64,000 nt of DNA from Liolophura sinensis (GCF_032854445.1 NC_088305.1:441001-505000); one strand, 5' to 3'; counted from the stretch's first letter, positions 45,609 to 58,815 are shown. The notes: generated from the letters alone by a model not told the origin. Translations and numbers: made by a program.

Positions 45609-46099
45609 TGACCTGTATATGTAGGTTTGTTACTATTGTGTTACCACTGGCTTGTGTTGGCCAGCATGTGTTTACTGGATCACTTCTGACATTCTGTAGA
45701 ACTGTAGCTGTGAAGTAACTGTATATGATAAGGGTGATGTTCCCAGTAAATTCTCATTCTCTTTCGTCACACTTGTTATAATGCCGGTGTTACATGTATG
45801 TGTTACCAGTCCTGTGATCTTGTTAACGCCTTTAGTGTCCTAATTACATTTGCATAATACATAGTATATCTAGGTAACCATTGAGCATATGAAGGCTGTG
45901 TGTGGCTTTGAGTAATTTACTATGGATTTGCATTTATCATTTTCCTACAGTGTTTTTGCAAATCTGTGCCTACATCTAGATGTAATTAGAGGTGTATCTA
46001 GTGTGGACATGAAGGACAATTGAGGTGTTCTTACTTTGGAATGAATGATTATGGCTTAACGCCACATCAGCAAAATTTCAGCCATATCATGGCGATTCT
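45609..46099. other. Unique sequence between SINE and 36-bp array
   Basis: Nothing recognised. Confidence 0.5.
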
Positions 46100-49000
46100 T
46101 ACTTTGGAAGGGAAGAACAAATGACGAGGTCTTCCCACTGTGCAAGGGAGTGACAAATGACGAGGTGTTCCCACTGAGGAAGGGAGTGACAAATGACGAG
46201 GCGTTCCCACAGTGCAAGGGAGTGACAAATGACGAGGTGTTCCCACTGAGAAAGGGAGTGACAAATGACGAGGTGTTCCCACTGAGGAAGGGAGTGACAA
46301 ATGACGAGGTGTTCCCACTGAGGAAGGGAGTGACAAATGACGAGGTGTTCCCACTGTGCAAGGGAGTGACAAATGACGAGGCGTTCCCACTGAGGAAGGG
46401 AGTGACAAATGACGAGGTGTTCCCACTGTGCAAGGGAGTGACAAATAACGAGGCGTTCCCACTGTGCAAGGTAGTGACAAATGACGAGGTGTTCCCACTG
46501 AGGAAGGGAGTGACAAATGACGAGGTGTTCCCACTGAGGAAGGGAGTGACAAATGACGAGGTGTTCCCACTTTGCAAGGGAGTGACAAATGACGAGGTGT
46601 TCCCACTGAGGAAGGGAGTGACAAATGACGAGGTGTTCCCACTGTGCAAGGGAGTGACAAATGACGAGGCGTTCCAACTGTGTAAGGGAGTGACAAATGA
46701 CGAGGCGTTCCCACTGTGCAAGGGAGTGACAAATGACGAGGCGTTCCCACTGAGGAAGGGAGTGACAAATGACGAGACGTTCCCACTGTGCAAGGGAGTG
46801 ACAATGATGAGGCGTTCCCACTGAGGAAGGGAGTGACAAATGACGAGGTGTTCCCACTGTGCAAGGGAGTGACAAATGACGAGGTGTTCCCACTGAGGAA
46901 GGGAGTGACAAATGACGAGGTGTTCCCACTGTGCAAGGGAGTGACAAATGACGAGGTGTTCCCACTGAGGAAGGGAGTGACAAATGACGAGGTGTTCCCA
47001 CTGAGGAAGGGAGTGACAAATGACGAGGTGTTCCCACTTTGCAAGGGAGTGACAAATGACGAGGTGTTCCCACTGAGGAAGGGAGTGACAAATGACGAGG
47101 TGTTCCCACTGTGCAAGGGAGTGACAAATGACGAGGCGTTCCAACTGTGTAAGGGAGTGACAAATGACGAGGCGTTCCCACTGTGCAAGGGAGTGACAAA
47201 TGACGAGGCGTTCCCACTGAGGAAGGGAGTGACAAATGACGAGGCGTTCCAACTGTGCAAGGGAGTGACAATGATGAGGCGTTCCCACTGAGGAAGGGAG
47301 TGACAAATGACGAGGTGTTCCCACTGTGCAAGGGAGTGACAAATGACGAGGTGTTCCCACTGAGGAAGGGAGTGACAAATGACGAGGTGTTCCCACTGTG
47401 CAAGGGAGTGACAAATGACGAGGTGTTCCCACTGAGGAAGGGAGTGACAAATGACGAGGTGTTCCCACTGTGCAAGGGAGTGACAAATGACGAGGTGTTC
47501 CCACTGAGGAAGGGAGTGACAAATGACGAGGTGTTACCACTGAGGAAGGGAGTGACAAATGCCAAGGTGTTCCCACTGAGGAAGGGAGTGACAAATGACG
47601 AGGTGTTCCCACTGTGCAAGGGAGTGACAATGATGAGGCGTTCCCACTGAGGAAGGGAGTGACAAATGACGAGGTGTTCCCACTGTGCAAGGGAGTGACA
47701 AATGACGAGGTGTTCCCACTGAGGAAGGGAGTGACAAATGACGAGGTGTTCCCACTGAGGAAGGGAGTGACAAATGACGAGGTGTTCCCACTGTGCAAGG
47801 GAGTGACAAATGACGAGGTGTTCCCACTGAGGAAGGGAGTGACAAATGACGAGGTGTTACCACTGAGGAAGGGAGTGACAAATGCCAAGGTGTTCCCACT
47901 GAGGAAGGGAGTGACAAATGACGAGGTGTTCCCACTGTGCAAGGGAGTGACAAATGACGAGGTGTTCCCACTGTGCAAGGGAGTGACAAATGACGAGGTG
48001 TTCCCACTGAGGAAGGGAGTGACAAGTGACGAGGTGTTCCAACTGTGCAAGGGAGTGACAAATGACGAGGTGTTCCCACTGAGGAAGGGAGTGACAAATG
48101 ACGAGGTGTTCCCACTGTGCAAGGGAGTGACAAATGACGAGGCGTTCCCACTGAGGAAGGGAGTGACAAATGACGAGGTGTTCCCACTGAGGAAGGGAGT
48201 GACAATTGACGAGGCGTTCCCACTGAGGAAGGGAGTGACAAATGATGAGGCGTTCCCACTGAGGAAGGGAGTGACAAATGACGAGGCGTTCCCACTGTGC
48301 AAGGGAGTGACAAATGACGAGGTGTTCCCACTGAGGAAGGGAGTGACAAATGACGAGGTGTTCCCACTGAGGAAGGGAGTGACAAATGACGAGGTGTTCC
48401 CACTGAGGAAGGGAGTGACAAATGACGAAGTGTTCCCACTGAGGAAGGGAGTGACAAATGAGGAGGCGTTCCCACTGAGGAAGGGAGTGACAAATGACGA
48501 GGTGTTCCCACTGAGGAAGGGAGTGACAAATGACGAGGTGTTCCCACTGAGGAAGGGAGTGATAAATGACGAGGCGTTCCCACTGTGCAAGGGAGTGACA
48601 AATGACGAGGCGTTCCCACTGAGGAAGGGAGTGACAAATGACGAGGCGTTCCCATTGAGGAAGGGAGTGACGAATGACGAGGCGTTCCCACTGAGGAAGG
48701 GAGTGACAAATGACGAGGTGTTCCCACTGAGGAAGGGAGTGACAAATGACGAGGTGTTCCCACTTTGCAAGGGAGTGACAAATGACGAGGTGTTCCCACT
48801 GAGGAAGGGAGTGACAAATGAGGAGGTGTTCCCACTGAGGAAGGGAGTGACAAATGACGAGGTGTTCCCACTGAGGAAGGGAGTGACAAATGAAGAGGTG
48901 TTCCCACTGAGGAAGGGAGTGACAAATGACGAGGTGTTCCCACTGTGCAAGGGAGTGACAAATGACGAGGTGTTCCCACTGTGTTAGGGAGTGACAAATG

Positions 49001-49515
49001 ACGAGGCGTTCCCACTGTGCAAGGGAGTGACAAATGATGAGGCGTTCCCACTGAGGAAGGGAGTGACAAATGATGAGGCGTCCCCACTGTGCAAGGGAGT
49101 GACAAATGACGAGGTGTTCCCACTGTGTTAGGGAGTGACAAATGACGAGGCGTTCCCACTGTGCAAGGGGAGTGACAAATGACGAGGTGTTCCAACTGTG
49201 CAAGGGAGTGACAAGAGTTGATCCCATGGTTGAAGGGAGTGACAATTGACGGGTTGATCCCATGGTTGAAGGGAGTGACAAATGACGAGGCGTTCCAACT
49301 GTGCAAGGGAGTGACAAATGATGAGGCATTCCCACTGCAAGGGAGTGACAAATGACGAGGCGTTCCAACTGAGGAAGGGAGTGACAAATGACGAGGCGTC
49401 CCCACTGTGCAAGGGAGTGACAAATGATGAGGTGTTCCCACTGTGCAAGGGAGTGACAAATGACGAGGCGTTCCCACTGTGCAAGGGAGTGACAAATAAC
49501 CAGGTGATCCATGGT
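46100..49515. repeat. 36-bp minisatellite, subfamily A
   Basis: About 94 units: GTGACAAATGACGAGGTGTT plus CCCACTGAGGAAGGGA, with GTGCAAG for GAGGAAG and GCGTT for GTGTT as common alternatives. A unit with one base deleted (GTGACAATGATGAGG) recurs at 46799, 47267 and 47627, spacings of 13 and 10 units, so blocks were duplicated. 36 is 12 codons, so several frames on both strands stay open for hundreds of codons. Subfamily B units interrupt it at 49215-49280. Confidence 0.96.
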
Positions 49516-51735
49516 TGAAGGGAGTGACAATTGACGAGTTGATCCCATGATTGAAGGGAGTGACAATTGACGGGTTGATCCCATGGTTGAAGGGAGGGAC
49601 AATTGACGGGTTGATCCCATGGTTGAAGGGAGTGACATTTGCAATTGACGGGTTGATCCCATGGTTGAAGGGAGTGACAATTGACGAGTTGATCCCATGG
49701 TTGAAGGGAGTGACAATTGACGAGTTGATCCCATGGTTGAAGGGAGTGACAATTGACGGGTTGATCCCATGGTTGAAGGGAGTGACAATTGACGGGTTGA
49801 TCCCATGGTTGAAGGGAGTGACAATTGACGAGTTGATCCCATGGTTGAAAGGAGTGACAATTGACGAGTTGATCCCATGGTTGAAGGGAGTGACATTTGA
49901 CGAGTTGAAGGGAGTGACAATTGACGGGTTGATCCCATGGTTGAAGGGAGTGACAATTGACGAGTTGATCCCATGGTTGAAGGGAGTGACAATTGACGGG
50001 TTGATCCCATGGTTGAAGGGAGTGACAATTGACGTGTTGATCCCATGGTTGAAAGGAGTGACAATTGACGGGTTGATCCCATGGTTGAAGGGAGTGACAA
50101 TTGACGTGTTGATCCCATGGTTGAAAGGAATGACAATTGACGGGTCGATCCCATGGTTGAAGGGAGTGACAATTGACGGGTCGATCCCATGGTTGAAGGG
50201 AATGACAATTGACGAGTTGATCCCATGGTTGAAGGGAGTGACAATTGACGAGTTGATCCCATGGTTGAAGGGAGTGACAATTGACGAGTTGATCCCATGG
50301 TTGAAGGGAGTGACAATTGACGGGTTGATCCCATGGTTGAAGGGAATGACAATTGACGGGCTGATCCCATGGTTGAAGGGAGTGACAATTGACGGGTTGA
50401 TCCCATGGTTGAAGGGAGTGACAATTGACGTGTTGATCCCATGGTTGAAGGGAATGACATTTGACGAGTTGAAGGGAGTGACAATTGACGAGTTGATCCC
50501 ATGGTTGAAAGGAGTGACAATTGACGGGTTGATCCCATGGTTGAAGGGAGTGACAATTGACGGGTTGATCCCATGGTTGAAGGGAGTGACAATTGACGAG
50601 TTGATCCTATGGTTGAAGGGAATGACAATTGACGAGTTGATCCCATGGTTGAAGGGAATGACAATTGACGAGTTGATCCCATGGTTGAAGGGAGTGACAA
50701 TTGACGAGTTGATCCCATGGTTGAAGGGAGTGACAATTGACGAGTTGATCCCATGGTTGAAGGGAGTGACAATTGACGGGTTGATCCCATGGTTGAAGGG
50801 AATGACAATTGACGGGCTGATCCCATGGTTGAAGGGAGTGACAATTGACGGGTTGATCCCATGGTTGAAGGGAGTGACAATTGACGTGTTGATCCCATGG
50901 TTGAAGGGAATGACATTTGACGAGTTGAAGGGAGTGACAATTGACGAGTTGATCCCATGGTTGAAAGGAGTGACAATTGACGGGTTGATCCCATGGTTGA
51001 AGGGAGTGACAATTGACGGGTTGATCCCATGGTTGAAGGGAGTGACAATTGACGAGTTGATCCTATGGTTGAAGGGAATGACAATTGACGAGTTGATCCC
51101 ATGGTTGAAGGGAGTGACAATTGACGGGTTGATCCCATGGTTGAAGGGAGTGACAATTGACGAGTTGATCCCATGGTTGAAGGGAGTGACAATTGAGGGG
51201 TTGATCCCATGTTTGAAGGGAGTGACAATTGACGGGTTGAGCTCATGGTTGAAGGGAGTGACAATTGACGAGTTGATCCCATGGTTGAAGGGAGTGACAA
51301 TTGACGGGTTGATCCCATGGTTGAAGGGAGTGACAATTGACGAGTTGATCCCATGGTTGAAGGGAGTGACAATTGAGGGGTTGATCCCATGTTTGAAGGG
51401 AGTGACAATTGACGGGTTGAGCTCATGGTTGAAGGGAGTGACATTTGACGACTTGATCCCATGGTTGAAGGGAGTGACAATTGACGGGTTGATCCCATGG
51501 TTGAAGGGAGTGACAATTGACGAGTTGATCCCATGGTTGAAGGGAGTGACAATTGACGGGTTGATCCCATGGTTGAAGGGAGTGACAATTGACGGGTTGA
51601 TCCCATGGTTGAAAGGAGTGACAATTGACGAGTTGATCCCATGGTTGAAAGGAGTGACAATTGACGAGTTGATCCCATGGTTGAAGGGAGTGACAATTGA
51701 CGAGTTGATCCCATGGTTGAAGGGAGTGAAAAATG
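49516..51735. repeat. 36-bp minisatellite, subfamily B
   Basis: About 61 units: GTGACAATTGACGGGTTGAT plus CCCATGGTTGAAGGGA. It aligns base for base with subfamily A at roughly three quarters of positions. A shortened unit (GACATTTGACGAGTTGAAGG) recurs near 49890, 50457 and 50919, and 50270-50640 is repeated at about 50690-51060. Open frames: 734 codons on plus (GVTIDELIPWLK) and over 600 on minus (STRQLSLPSTMG). Confidence 0.96.
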
Positions 51736-53858
51736 AAGCTGATGATGAGCTTTAGAGAGATTTCCACGGTGGATGCCGGATGAGGTGGATATTGACTTGG
51801 GTTTGAGGAGTATTTGTTTCCACTGTGGATATATGGGACAACTGGCCCTTTTGCCAGCTTACATACTCGTGAAGACTGCTATGTGAAATCTTGCATTCAT
51901 TTTATTTAGTGTGTTTTTAGTCTTGGGCACTGTATGGCGGGGGCTTTTTACAATATTTGCATTAGGTACATGTACCCGTAACTTTTACTTTCGTCTGCCT
52001 TTTCCAGTTCATTTGCAGTTTGATTTCTACTTAGCATTAGTCGTGTGACTGACCCTGCTACATGTATTTATTATGTTTATTGTTATTTTTCTACCGAAAC
52101 AGTGGTTTTTCAGGGTGTAGATTTTCAGTACCCGTAACACTTGTTTAGAATGCATTTAATTTTGACGAAAGACTCAAAAATCACTAAAATATAGTTCATA
52201 TCAAATGAAATTCCATTCAACACTGTTCAGGAAAATAGCATTTTACAACCATATTTTTGGCTTGAAATAATTCATTTCATAATGCGTTGGGCGAATGCAT
52301 TCATAGCTCCTTGTTTGTATGTGCTGAATTTGCAGTGCGTGTTAAGAAGCAAAGACCGGAAGTGATGTCACTGATCCCAATATTGTCAGAAAAGGCACCG
52401 TAGATTTCAAAGGTTGAAAAGCATTTTATTATTCAAAAAGTAAAAGTAAATAAATCTATAATAACTATTTATATGCACATAATTTACTGGTTTCATCTCA
52501 CATCTCATAAACGTAACAGAGGCCTCCTTGCACAAAGCCATTGAAGTTGACCGTAACTACCATGGCAACATATATGTGTCACCATGGTTGTTACAATGAA
52601 CTTTGCCTACATTTGTTTTGTGCAAAAGAAGTCGAATTCTACAAATTGTTTGATTGTCGCCCTTGTCTTTTTTATTGTTTTATTAATGGAGTTTGAAGTG
52701 TCGATGTGACAGATCGCACGTCGTGTGATCGCGGCACTAAAACAGGTTTTGATTAGGACAGTTACGGGCTTTGCAGGTCAGTATTGAGTCTGTTGTTTTA
52801 ATTCTTCTTGTTTTATAATACATGTATATGTGGAAGTTATGTGAATCATATTTGACCTGTACCTGAACTGTCCGTAACAGTAGAATGTACTTTATCATCT
52901 CCTGTGTATGCTATCTACCTCAGCTTAGTACATCGGTATAATAAGACTTTCAGCCTATCCCTTCTGCTTGGTTATAATGCCACATTTTTCAGTGCGGTTT
53001 TCTGGGCTTATTTAAGCAGAATTTGGTGAATCGTTTTTTTTTTTCGTTCGCAAATAACGTTTTTTTTTGGTCACTTTATTCGTCATAGATACTGTCTTGT
53101 GGCGTTTTAACCATGTGTTCTTAACGCCATGTATTCCAACAAAAGCAGACACATACGAGATAGAATTTATCAGGAGCTTATTCCAGAAAGCCACGTCTGA
53201 CTGCATCAGTTGAACGTACATGACCTAACCGTATGCTGTGCCTGTTCATACAGTAACTCGCGACTGAAATTTTTACTACGCAAATGTGATTCTTCAACGG
53301 CGCACATCCCAGTTTAGCACCAGCATATCAAATAGCAACTTGCTTGAAAACGTAAACAGCTGTTCATGGCACACTCTTTTTTGTTATCTTCATCCATCTT
53401 TCAATGCGTCTCTTCACCATACTTGTCTTTTGATTTTCTCATGCTTTCATCTCTTTGTCGTCTCTATAAGAAGGGATCTGAATATATAAGTTCAAATACA
53501 TGTCTAGAACTTCTTGACTCCAAATACAGCACACAGTGCTCTGTTCTGTATACCGTGTAACACCTCATTGTTTACATCGGTTTGATCAAAACGACATTTC
53601 TGTTGTATGTTACGTGTGACGAACATATTCACTGTTGTTAAATACACAGTAATGTATGAAGACGTACTTGTATATGTATGTGTGTACGAGTATAGACATC
53701 ACTGCTGACCGGTAAAGCATAACCTGTTACTTTGTGTATTGTCGCGCTTCTGTGGATATAAATATTCTGTACATATATAAGGGATTGGCTTTGTATGAAA
53801 TTGCGGTTTTAATAAACTCAATATTCTTTTAATAGTATTCACAGTATTGTTGTCTCGT
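51736..53858. other. Unique region between arrays
   Basis: No gene recognised. It holds a hairpin element (52505-52635), a fragment related to the dispersed element of TUBG1 intron 9 (about 52165-52250), and a plus-strand AATAAA at 53811-53816 just before the 40-bp array. Short frames at 53286-53560 show no domain. Confidence 0.5.
52505..52635. mobile_element. Hairpin MITE-like element, copy 2
   Basis: CCTCCTTGCACAAAGCCATT and CGTAACTACCATGGCAACAT, mirrored in complement by TTTTGCACAAAACAAATG and TTGTAACAACCATGGTGACA. It matches copy 1 at 35145-35270 in its ends and ACTACCATGG core. Confidence 0.65.
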
Positions 53859-54535
53859 ATATATCTGGTAAAGGTTGGTGGGTTACTCCGGGCATCCCGT
53901 ATATCTGGTAAAGGTTGGTGTGTTACTTCGGGCATCCCGTATATCTGGTAAAGGTTGGTGGGTTACTCCGGGCATCCCGTATATCTGGTAAAGGTTGGTG
54001 GGTTACTCCGGGCATCCTGTATATCTGGTAAAGGTTGGTGGGTTACTCCGCGGATCCCGTATATCCGGTAAAGGTTGGTGGGTTACTCCGGGCATCCCGT
54101 ATATCCGGTAAATGTTGGTGGGTTACTCCGGGCATCCCGTATATCTGGTAAAGGTTGGTGGGTTACTACGGGCATCCCATATATCTGGTAAAGGTTGGTG
54201 GGTTACTCCGGGCATCCCGTATATCCTGTAAATGTTGGTGGGTTACTCCGGGCATCCCGTATATCTGGTAAATGTTGGTGGGTTACTCCGGGCATCCCGT
54301 ATATCCGGTAAATGTTGGTGGGTTACTCCGGGCATCCCGTATATCCGGTAAATGTTGGTGGGTTACTCCGGGCATCCCGTATATCTGGTAAAGGTTGGTG
54401 GGTTACTCCGGGCATCCCGTATATCCGGTAAATGTTGGTGGGTTACTCCGGGCATCCCGTATATCCGGTAAATGTTGGTGGGTTACTCCGGGCATCCTGT
54501 ATATCTGGTAAATGTTGGTGGGTTACTCCGGGCAT
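53859..54535. repeat. 40-bp minisatellite
   Basis: About 17 highly uniform units of 40 bp (53861, 53901 and onward): ATATCTGGTAAAGGTTGGTG plus GGTTACTCCGGGCATCCCGT. Few substitutions (CTGG/CCGG, AAGG/AATG) indicate recent expansion. Confidence 0.95.
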
Positions 54536-54954
54536 TAGTGTCCAAAAAATTGTTTTGAATAAAGAGGGGCAAAATATTTTGTTTCATCTGCGTAACACTT
54601 GTATCTTCAAATTTTCTTTGTTATATTTTGCGTTCAGCAAATGAAATCAATTCATCCTCTGCATTTACATCTCTATATTTTAATTATTCGTTCGTTCTGT
54701 CAGTGTTTGGTCAGAATTAGCGGCCATAATAATCTCCCTCCCCTCTCTATCTCTCTCTGGTATTTTTTTAACACGACAGTGAACAGTTAGAGTTACCGGG
54801 ACCTATCTGAAGGAGCTGTCATCCTTCTTGCATCCCAAGGCTTAACATCATATACTGTTCTTAATATGACCTGATGGGTTTTCTGATCATACAGTAGCAC
54901 TTGACCATTGTGAACAAGAAATACTACCAGGGAAGCAATCTTCATTTGGGAGTT
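54536..54954. other. Unique spacer
   Basis: Nothing recognised. Confidence 0.45.
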
Positions 54955-55605
54955 TACATGGAAGAGATGCCAGCTGTCCAGTTCCACAAAGGTACACATG
55001 AAGAGATGTCAGTTGCCAGTTCCACCAAGTTACTTTTGGAGACACAAGACGCCAGTTCCACAAACGTACACATGGAAGAGATACCAGTTGCCAGTTCCAC
55101 AAACGTACACATGGAAGAGATACCAGTTGCCAGTTCCACAAACGTACACATGGAACAGATGCCAGTTGCCAGTTCCACAAAGGTACACATGGAAGAGATA
55201 CCAGTTGCCAGTTCCACAAACGTACACATAGAACAGATGCCAGTTGCCAGTTCCACAGAGGTACACATGAAAGAGATACCAGTTGCCAGTTCCACAGAGG
55301 TATACATGAAAGAGAAACCACTTGCCAATTCCACAGGGCTATGCATCCAAGAGATTCAAGTTGCCATCTCCACAAAGGTGTAGCCATCTCAACAGTTGCC
55401 AGTTCCAAGGAGGTACACATGAAGGAGATTCAAGTTGCCATCTCCACAAAGGTGTAGCCATCTCAACAGTTGCCAGTTCCACGGAGGTACACATGAAGGA
55501 GATTCAAGTTGCCATCTCCACAAAGGTGTAGCCATCTCAACAGTTGCCAGTTCCACGGAGGTACACATGAAGGAGATTCAAGTTGCCATCTCCAGAAGAG
55601 AGAGA
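54955..55605. repeat. 39-bp minisatellite, subfamily 1, with a 74-bp derivative
   Basis: About ten units of 39 bp: ACATGGAAGAGATACCAGTT plus GCCAGTTCCACAAACGTAC. From 55363 it turns into a 74-bp unit (GCCATCTCCACAAAGGTGTA) repeated three times (55363, 55437, 55511), made of two diverged 39-bp units with a deletion. Confidence 0.93.
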
Positions 55606-55789
55606 GCAGTTATCATCTCCATACAGGTATATATAATAGAAAGACCTGTTGTCTTCTTCACGAAGGTGTACATTAAAGAGAGACCAGTGGTATCTCTACA
55701 GGCGTATGCATGAAGGAGAGGTCAGTCATATATGATATATGAAAATAATAGATACCAACTGCAATTTCCTCACAGGTATACATGAACAT

Positions 55790-57430
55790 ATATCAGTTGC
55801 CATGTCCACCGAGGCATACATGAAGAGATACTAGTTGCCATGTCGACAGAGGCATACATGTAGAGATACCAGTTGCCATGTCCACAGAGGCATACATGAA
55901 GAAATACCAGTTGCCATGTCCACAGGGGCATACATGAACATATACCAGTTGCCATCTCCACAGGGGCATACATGAAGAAATACTTGTTGGCATGTCCAGA
56001 GAGGCATACATAAACAGATACTTGTTGGCATATCCAGAGAGGCATACATGAAGAAATACTAGTTGGCATGTCCACAGGGGCATACATGAAGAAATACTAG
56101 TTGGCATGTCCACAGAGACATTCATGAAGGAGAGAACAGTTGGCATGTCGACAAAGGCATACATGAAGAGATACTAGTTGGCATGTCGACAGAGACATAC
56201 ATGAAGAGATGCTCGCTGCCATGTCGACAGAGGCATACATGAAGAGATAGTAGTTGGCATGTCGACAGAGGCATACATGAAGAGATCCTAATTGGCATGT
56301 CCACAGCGGCATTCATGAAGGACAGAAGTTGCCATGTCGACAGAGGAGAACAGTTGCCATGTCCACAGAGGCATACAAGAAGTAGAGAACAGTTGCCATG
56401 TCCACACAGGCATTCATGAAGGAGAGAATGGTTGCCATGTCCACACAGGCATACATGAAGGAAAGAACAGGTTGCCATGTCCACACAGGCATACATGAAA
56501 GAGAGAACAGTTGCCATGTCCGCAGAGGCGTACATGAAGGAGAGAACATTTGGCATGTCCACAGAGGCATTCATGAAGGAGAGAACAGTTGACATGTCCA
56601 CAGAGACATTCATGAAGGAGAGAACTGTTGCCATGTTCACAGAGGCATTCATGAAGGAGAGAACAGTTGCCATGTCCACAGAGGCACATGAAGGAGAGAA
56701 CAGTTGCCATGTCCACAGAGGCATTCATGAAAGACAGAACTGTTGCCATGTCCACACAGGCATACATGAAAAGGTACTAGTTGGCATGTCCACAGAAGCA
56801 TTCATGAAAGAGAGAACAGTTGCCATGTCCACAGAGGCATACAAGAAGGAGAGAACAGTTGCCATGTCCACAAATGCATACATGAAAGAGAGAACAGTTG
56901 CCATGTCCACACAGGCATACATGAAGGAGAGAACATTTGCCATGTCTACAGAGGCATATATGAAGGAGAGAACAGTTGCCATGTCCAGAGAGGCATACAT
57001 GAAGTAGAGAACAGTTGCCATGTCAACAGAGGAATACATAACGGACAGAAGTTGCCATGTCCACACAGACATACATGAAGGACAGAACAGTTGCCATGTC
57101 GACAGAGGCATACATGACGAGATACTAGTTGGCATGTCCACAGAGGCATACAAGAAGGAGAGAACAGTTGCCATGTCCACAGAGGCGTACATAAAGGAGA
57201 GAACATTTGGCATGTCCACAGAAGCATACATGAAAGAGAGAGCAGTTGCCATGTCTACAGGGGCATATATGAAGGAGAGAACAGTGGCCATGCCCACATA
57301 GGAATTCATGAAGAACAGAAGTTGCCATGTCCACACAGGCATACATGAAGGACAGAACATTTGCCATGTCGATAGAGGCATACATGAAGGACAGAACAGT
57401 TTCCATGTCCACAAAGGCATACAACAAGGA
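55790..57430. repeat. 39-bp minisatellite, subfamily 2
   Basis: About 42 units of 39 bp: TGCCATGTCCACAGAGGCAT plus ACATGAAGGAGAGAACAGT. It aligns with subfamily 1 in register (TTGCCA..TCCACA....TACACATG). 39 is 13 codons, so both strands carry open frames (MKERTVAMSTEAY on plus); they are broken by indels between blocks. Confidence 0.94.
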
Positions 57431-57676
57431 TAGAAGAGTTAGAGATACCAGCCGCCATTTTTTGCAGCAATTTGTCTTTGGATTCTTCTCGGTAAGTAAA
57501 GCTACATTTGCTTTCTTTGTTAGTATTTACAAGCAAACCGCGATTCCCATTACCTGTGGAAATTACTCCTGTAGCAAATATACTCTTTCCTGTTTTGTCT
57601 AAGGTCCAAATTTAGGGCAAAATCCAAGTCACTCACAAACAGGTTTGCATGATTAGTTGCTTGGACATTAACTTAG

Positions 57677-57915
57677 CTTGGGGCCTCCATGACCGAGGAG
57701 CCTCCCATCAATGCGATCGCGCTGTGTTCAAGTCCAGCTCATGTTGGCTTCCTTTCCAGCCGTACGTGGGAAGGTCTGCAGCAATCTGCGGATGGTTTGT
57801 GGGTTTCCCCCAGGGCTCTGTCCCTTTTCCTCCCATTATAATGCTTGTAACCGTCGTATAAATGAAATATACTTTATGGCGTAAAGCAACAATAAAATAA
57901 ATAAATAAATAAATT
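57677..57915 (+). mobile_element. tRNA-derived SINE with internal deletion in the head
   Basis: GGGGCCTCCATGACCGAGGA goes straight to GCCTCCCATCAATGCGATCG, so the segment between box A and CTCACCAATG is lost. Then box B GTTCAAGTCCAGC, GCAATCTGCGGATGG and an (AAAT)n tail. Confidence 0.9.
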
Positions 57916-58167
57916 ATTCACATCCAAACATTACTTTCGGTCATTACAAGACGAAGTTGTCTTCAGCGTGCAGGCCCCAGTTTTGATGTACAATATATAT
58001 TACCCAGGCTGCCTCTCTGGCGTAAGACACCACTGTTTGGGAAGACATGGCTTTCCACTCATCCACCCAGAGTAGAATGACCCTGAGCCCCGATCTCCTG
58101 GACACCTGACGATGCATAGGGAATTTGATGATAGGCAGTCGATGTTGGTTGAATTGCCCCTCGCCGT

Positions 58168-58259
58168 ATGGCGTCCGTTGAAGACCACTTGTCTTTTACC
58201 AATATTGTGCACGTATTTGCACGTGATATGCCGGAAAGTTCGTCAGTAACTTGTCAAGG
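58168..58259 (+). CDS. Candidate first exon of an unknown gene
   Basis: ATG in good context (CCGTATGGCG). 30 codons + 2 bases, MASVEDHLSFTNIVHVFARD then MPESSSVTCQ, ending at a strong donor AAG|GTAAGG. The composition is protein-like but I recognise no family, and no following plus-strand exon was found; the next gene is antisense. The 20-bp array begins ~12 bases after this donor. It may be a relic or part of a gene I cannot follow. Confidence 0.3.
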
Positions 58260-58271
58260 TAAGGTTGTTTA

Positions 58272-58735
58272 CACCGGGCACTCCTGCATTTATTGGGGGC
58301 ATTCCTGCGTTTATTGGGGGCACTCCTGGGTTTATGGGAGCACTCCTGCGTTTATTGGGGGCACTCCTGGGATTAAGGGGGCACTCCTGGGTTAATGGGG
58401 GCACTCCTAGGTTTATGGGGGCACTCCTGGGTTTATTGGGGGCATTCCTGCGTTTATTGGGGGCACTCCTGGGTTTATGGGAGCACTCTTGCGTTTATTG
58501 GGGGCACTCATGGGTTAATGGGGGGCACTCCTGGGTTAATGGGGGCATTCCGGGGTTTGTGGGGGCACTCCTGGGTTTATGGGGGCACTCCTGGGTTTAT
58601 GAGGGCAACCTGGGCTTATAGGGGCACTCCTGGATTTATGGGGGGCACTCCTGGGTTTATGGGGGCACTCCTGGGTTAATGGGGGCACTCCTGGGTTCAT
58701 GAGGGCAATCCTGAGTTTATGGGGGCACTCCTGGG
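58272..58735. repeat. 20-bp minisatellite
   Basis: About 23 units of GGGGGCACTCCTGGGTTTAT, with CATTCCTGCG variants at the left end. Confidence 0.94.
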
Positions 58736-58815
58736 CGTAGGGTTTCCTCCACCCATAAATCTGACCACAGCTGTGTAAGTGAAGAATTCGCGGGTGTGAT
58801 GGTAAACATCAATCA
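58736..58815 (+). mobile_element. Truncated SINE-like tail
   Basis: GGTTTCCTCCACCCATAAAT, CTGTGTAAGTGAAGAATTCG and ATGGTAAACATCAATCAGTC, the same subtype as at 6540. Confidence 0.6.

Noticed and set aside
46056-51755. Open frames of 457-1285 codons on both strands, as a possible giant repeat protein
   Set aside because: They coincide with the 36-bp arrays, occur in several frames on both strands at once, have no start region, splice sites or domain outside the array, and unit variants change residues in each frame.
57020-57602. Frame extending from the 39-bp array into unique sequence (FLQQFVFGFFSVSK)
   Set aside because: The unique part is short, with no recognisable family and no consistent splice sites.
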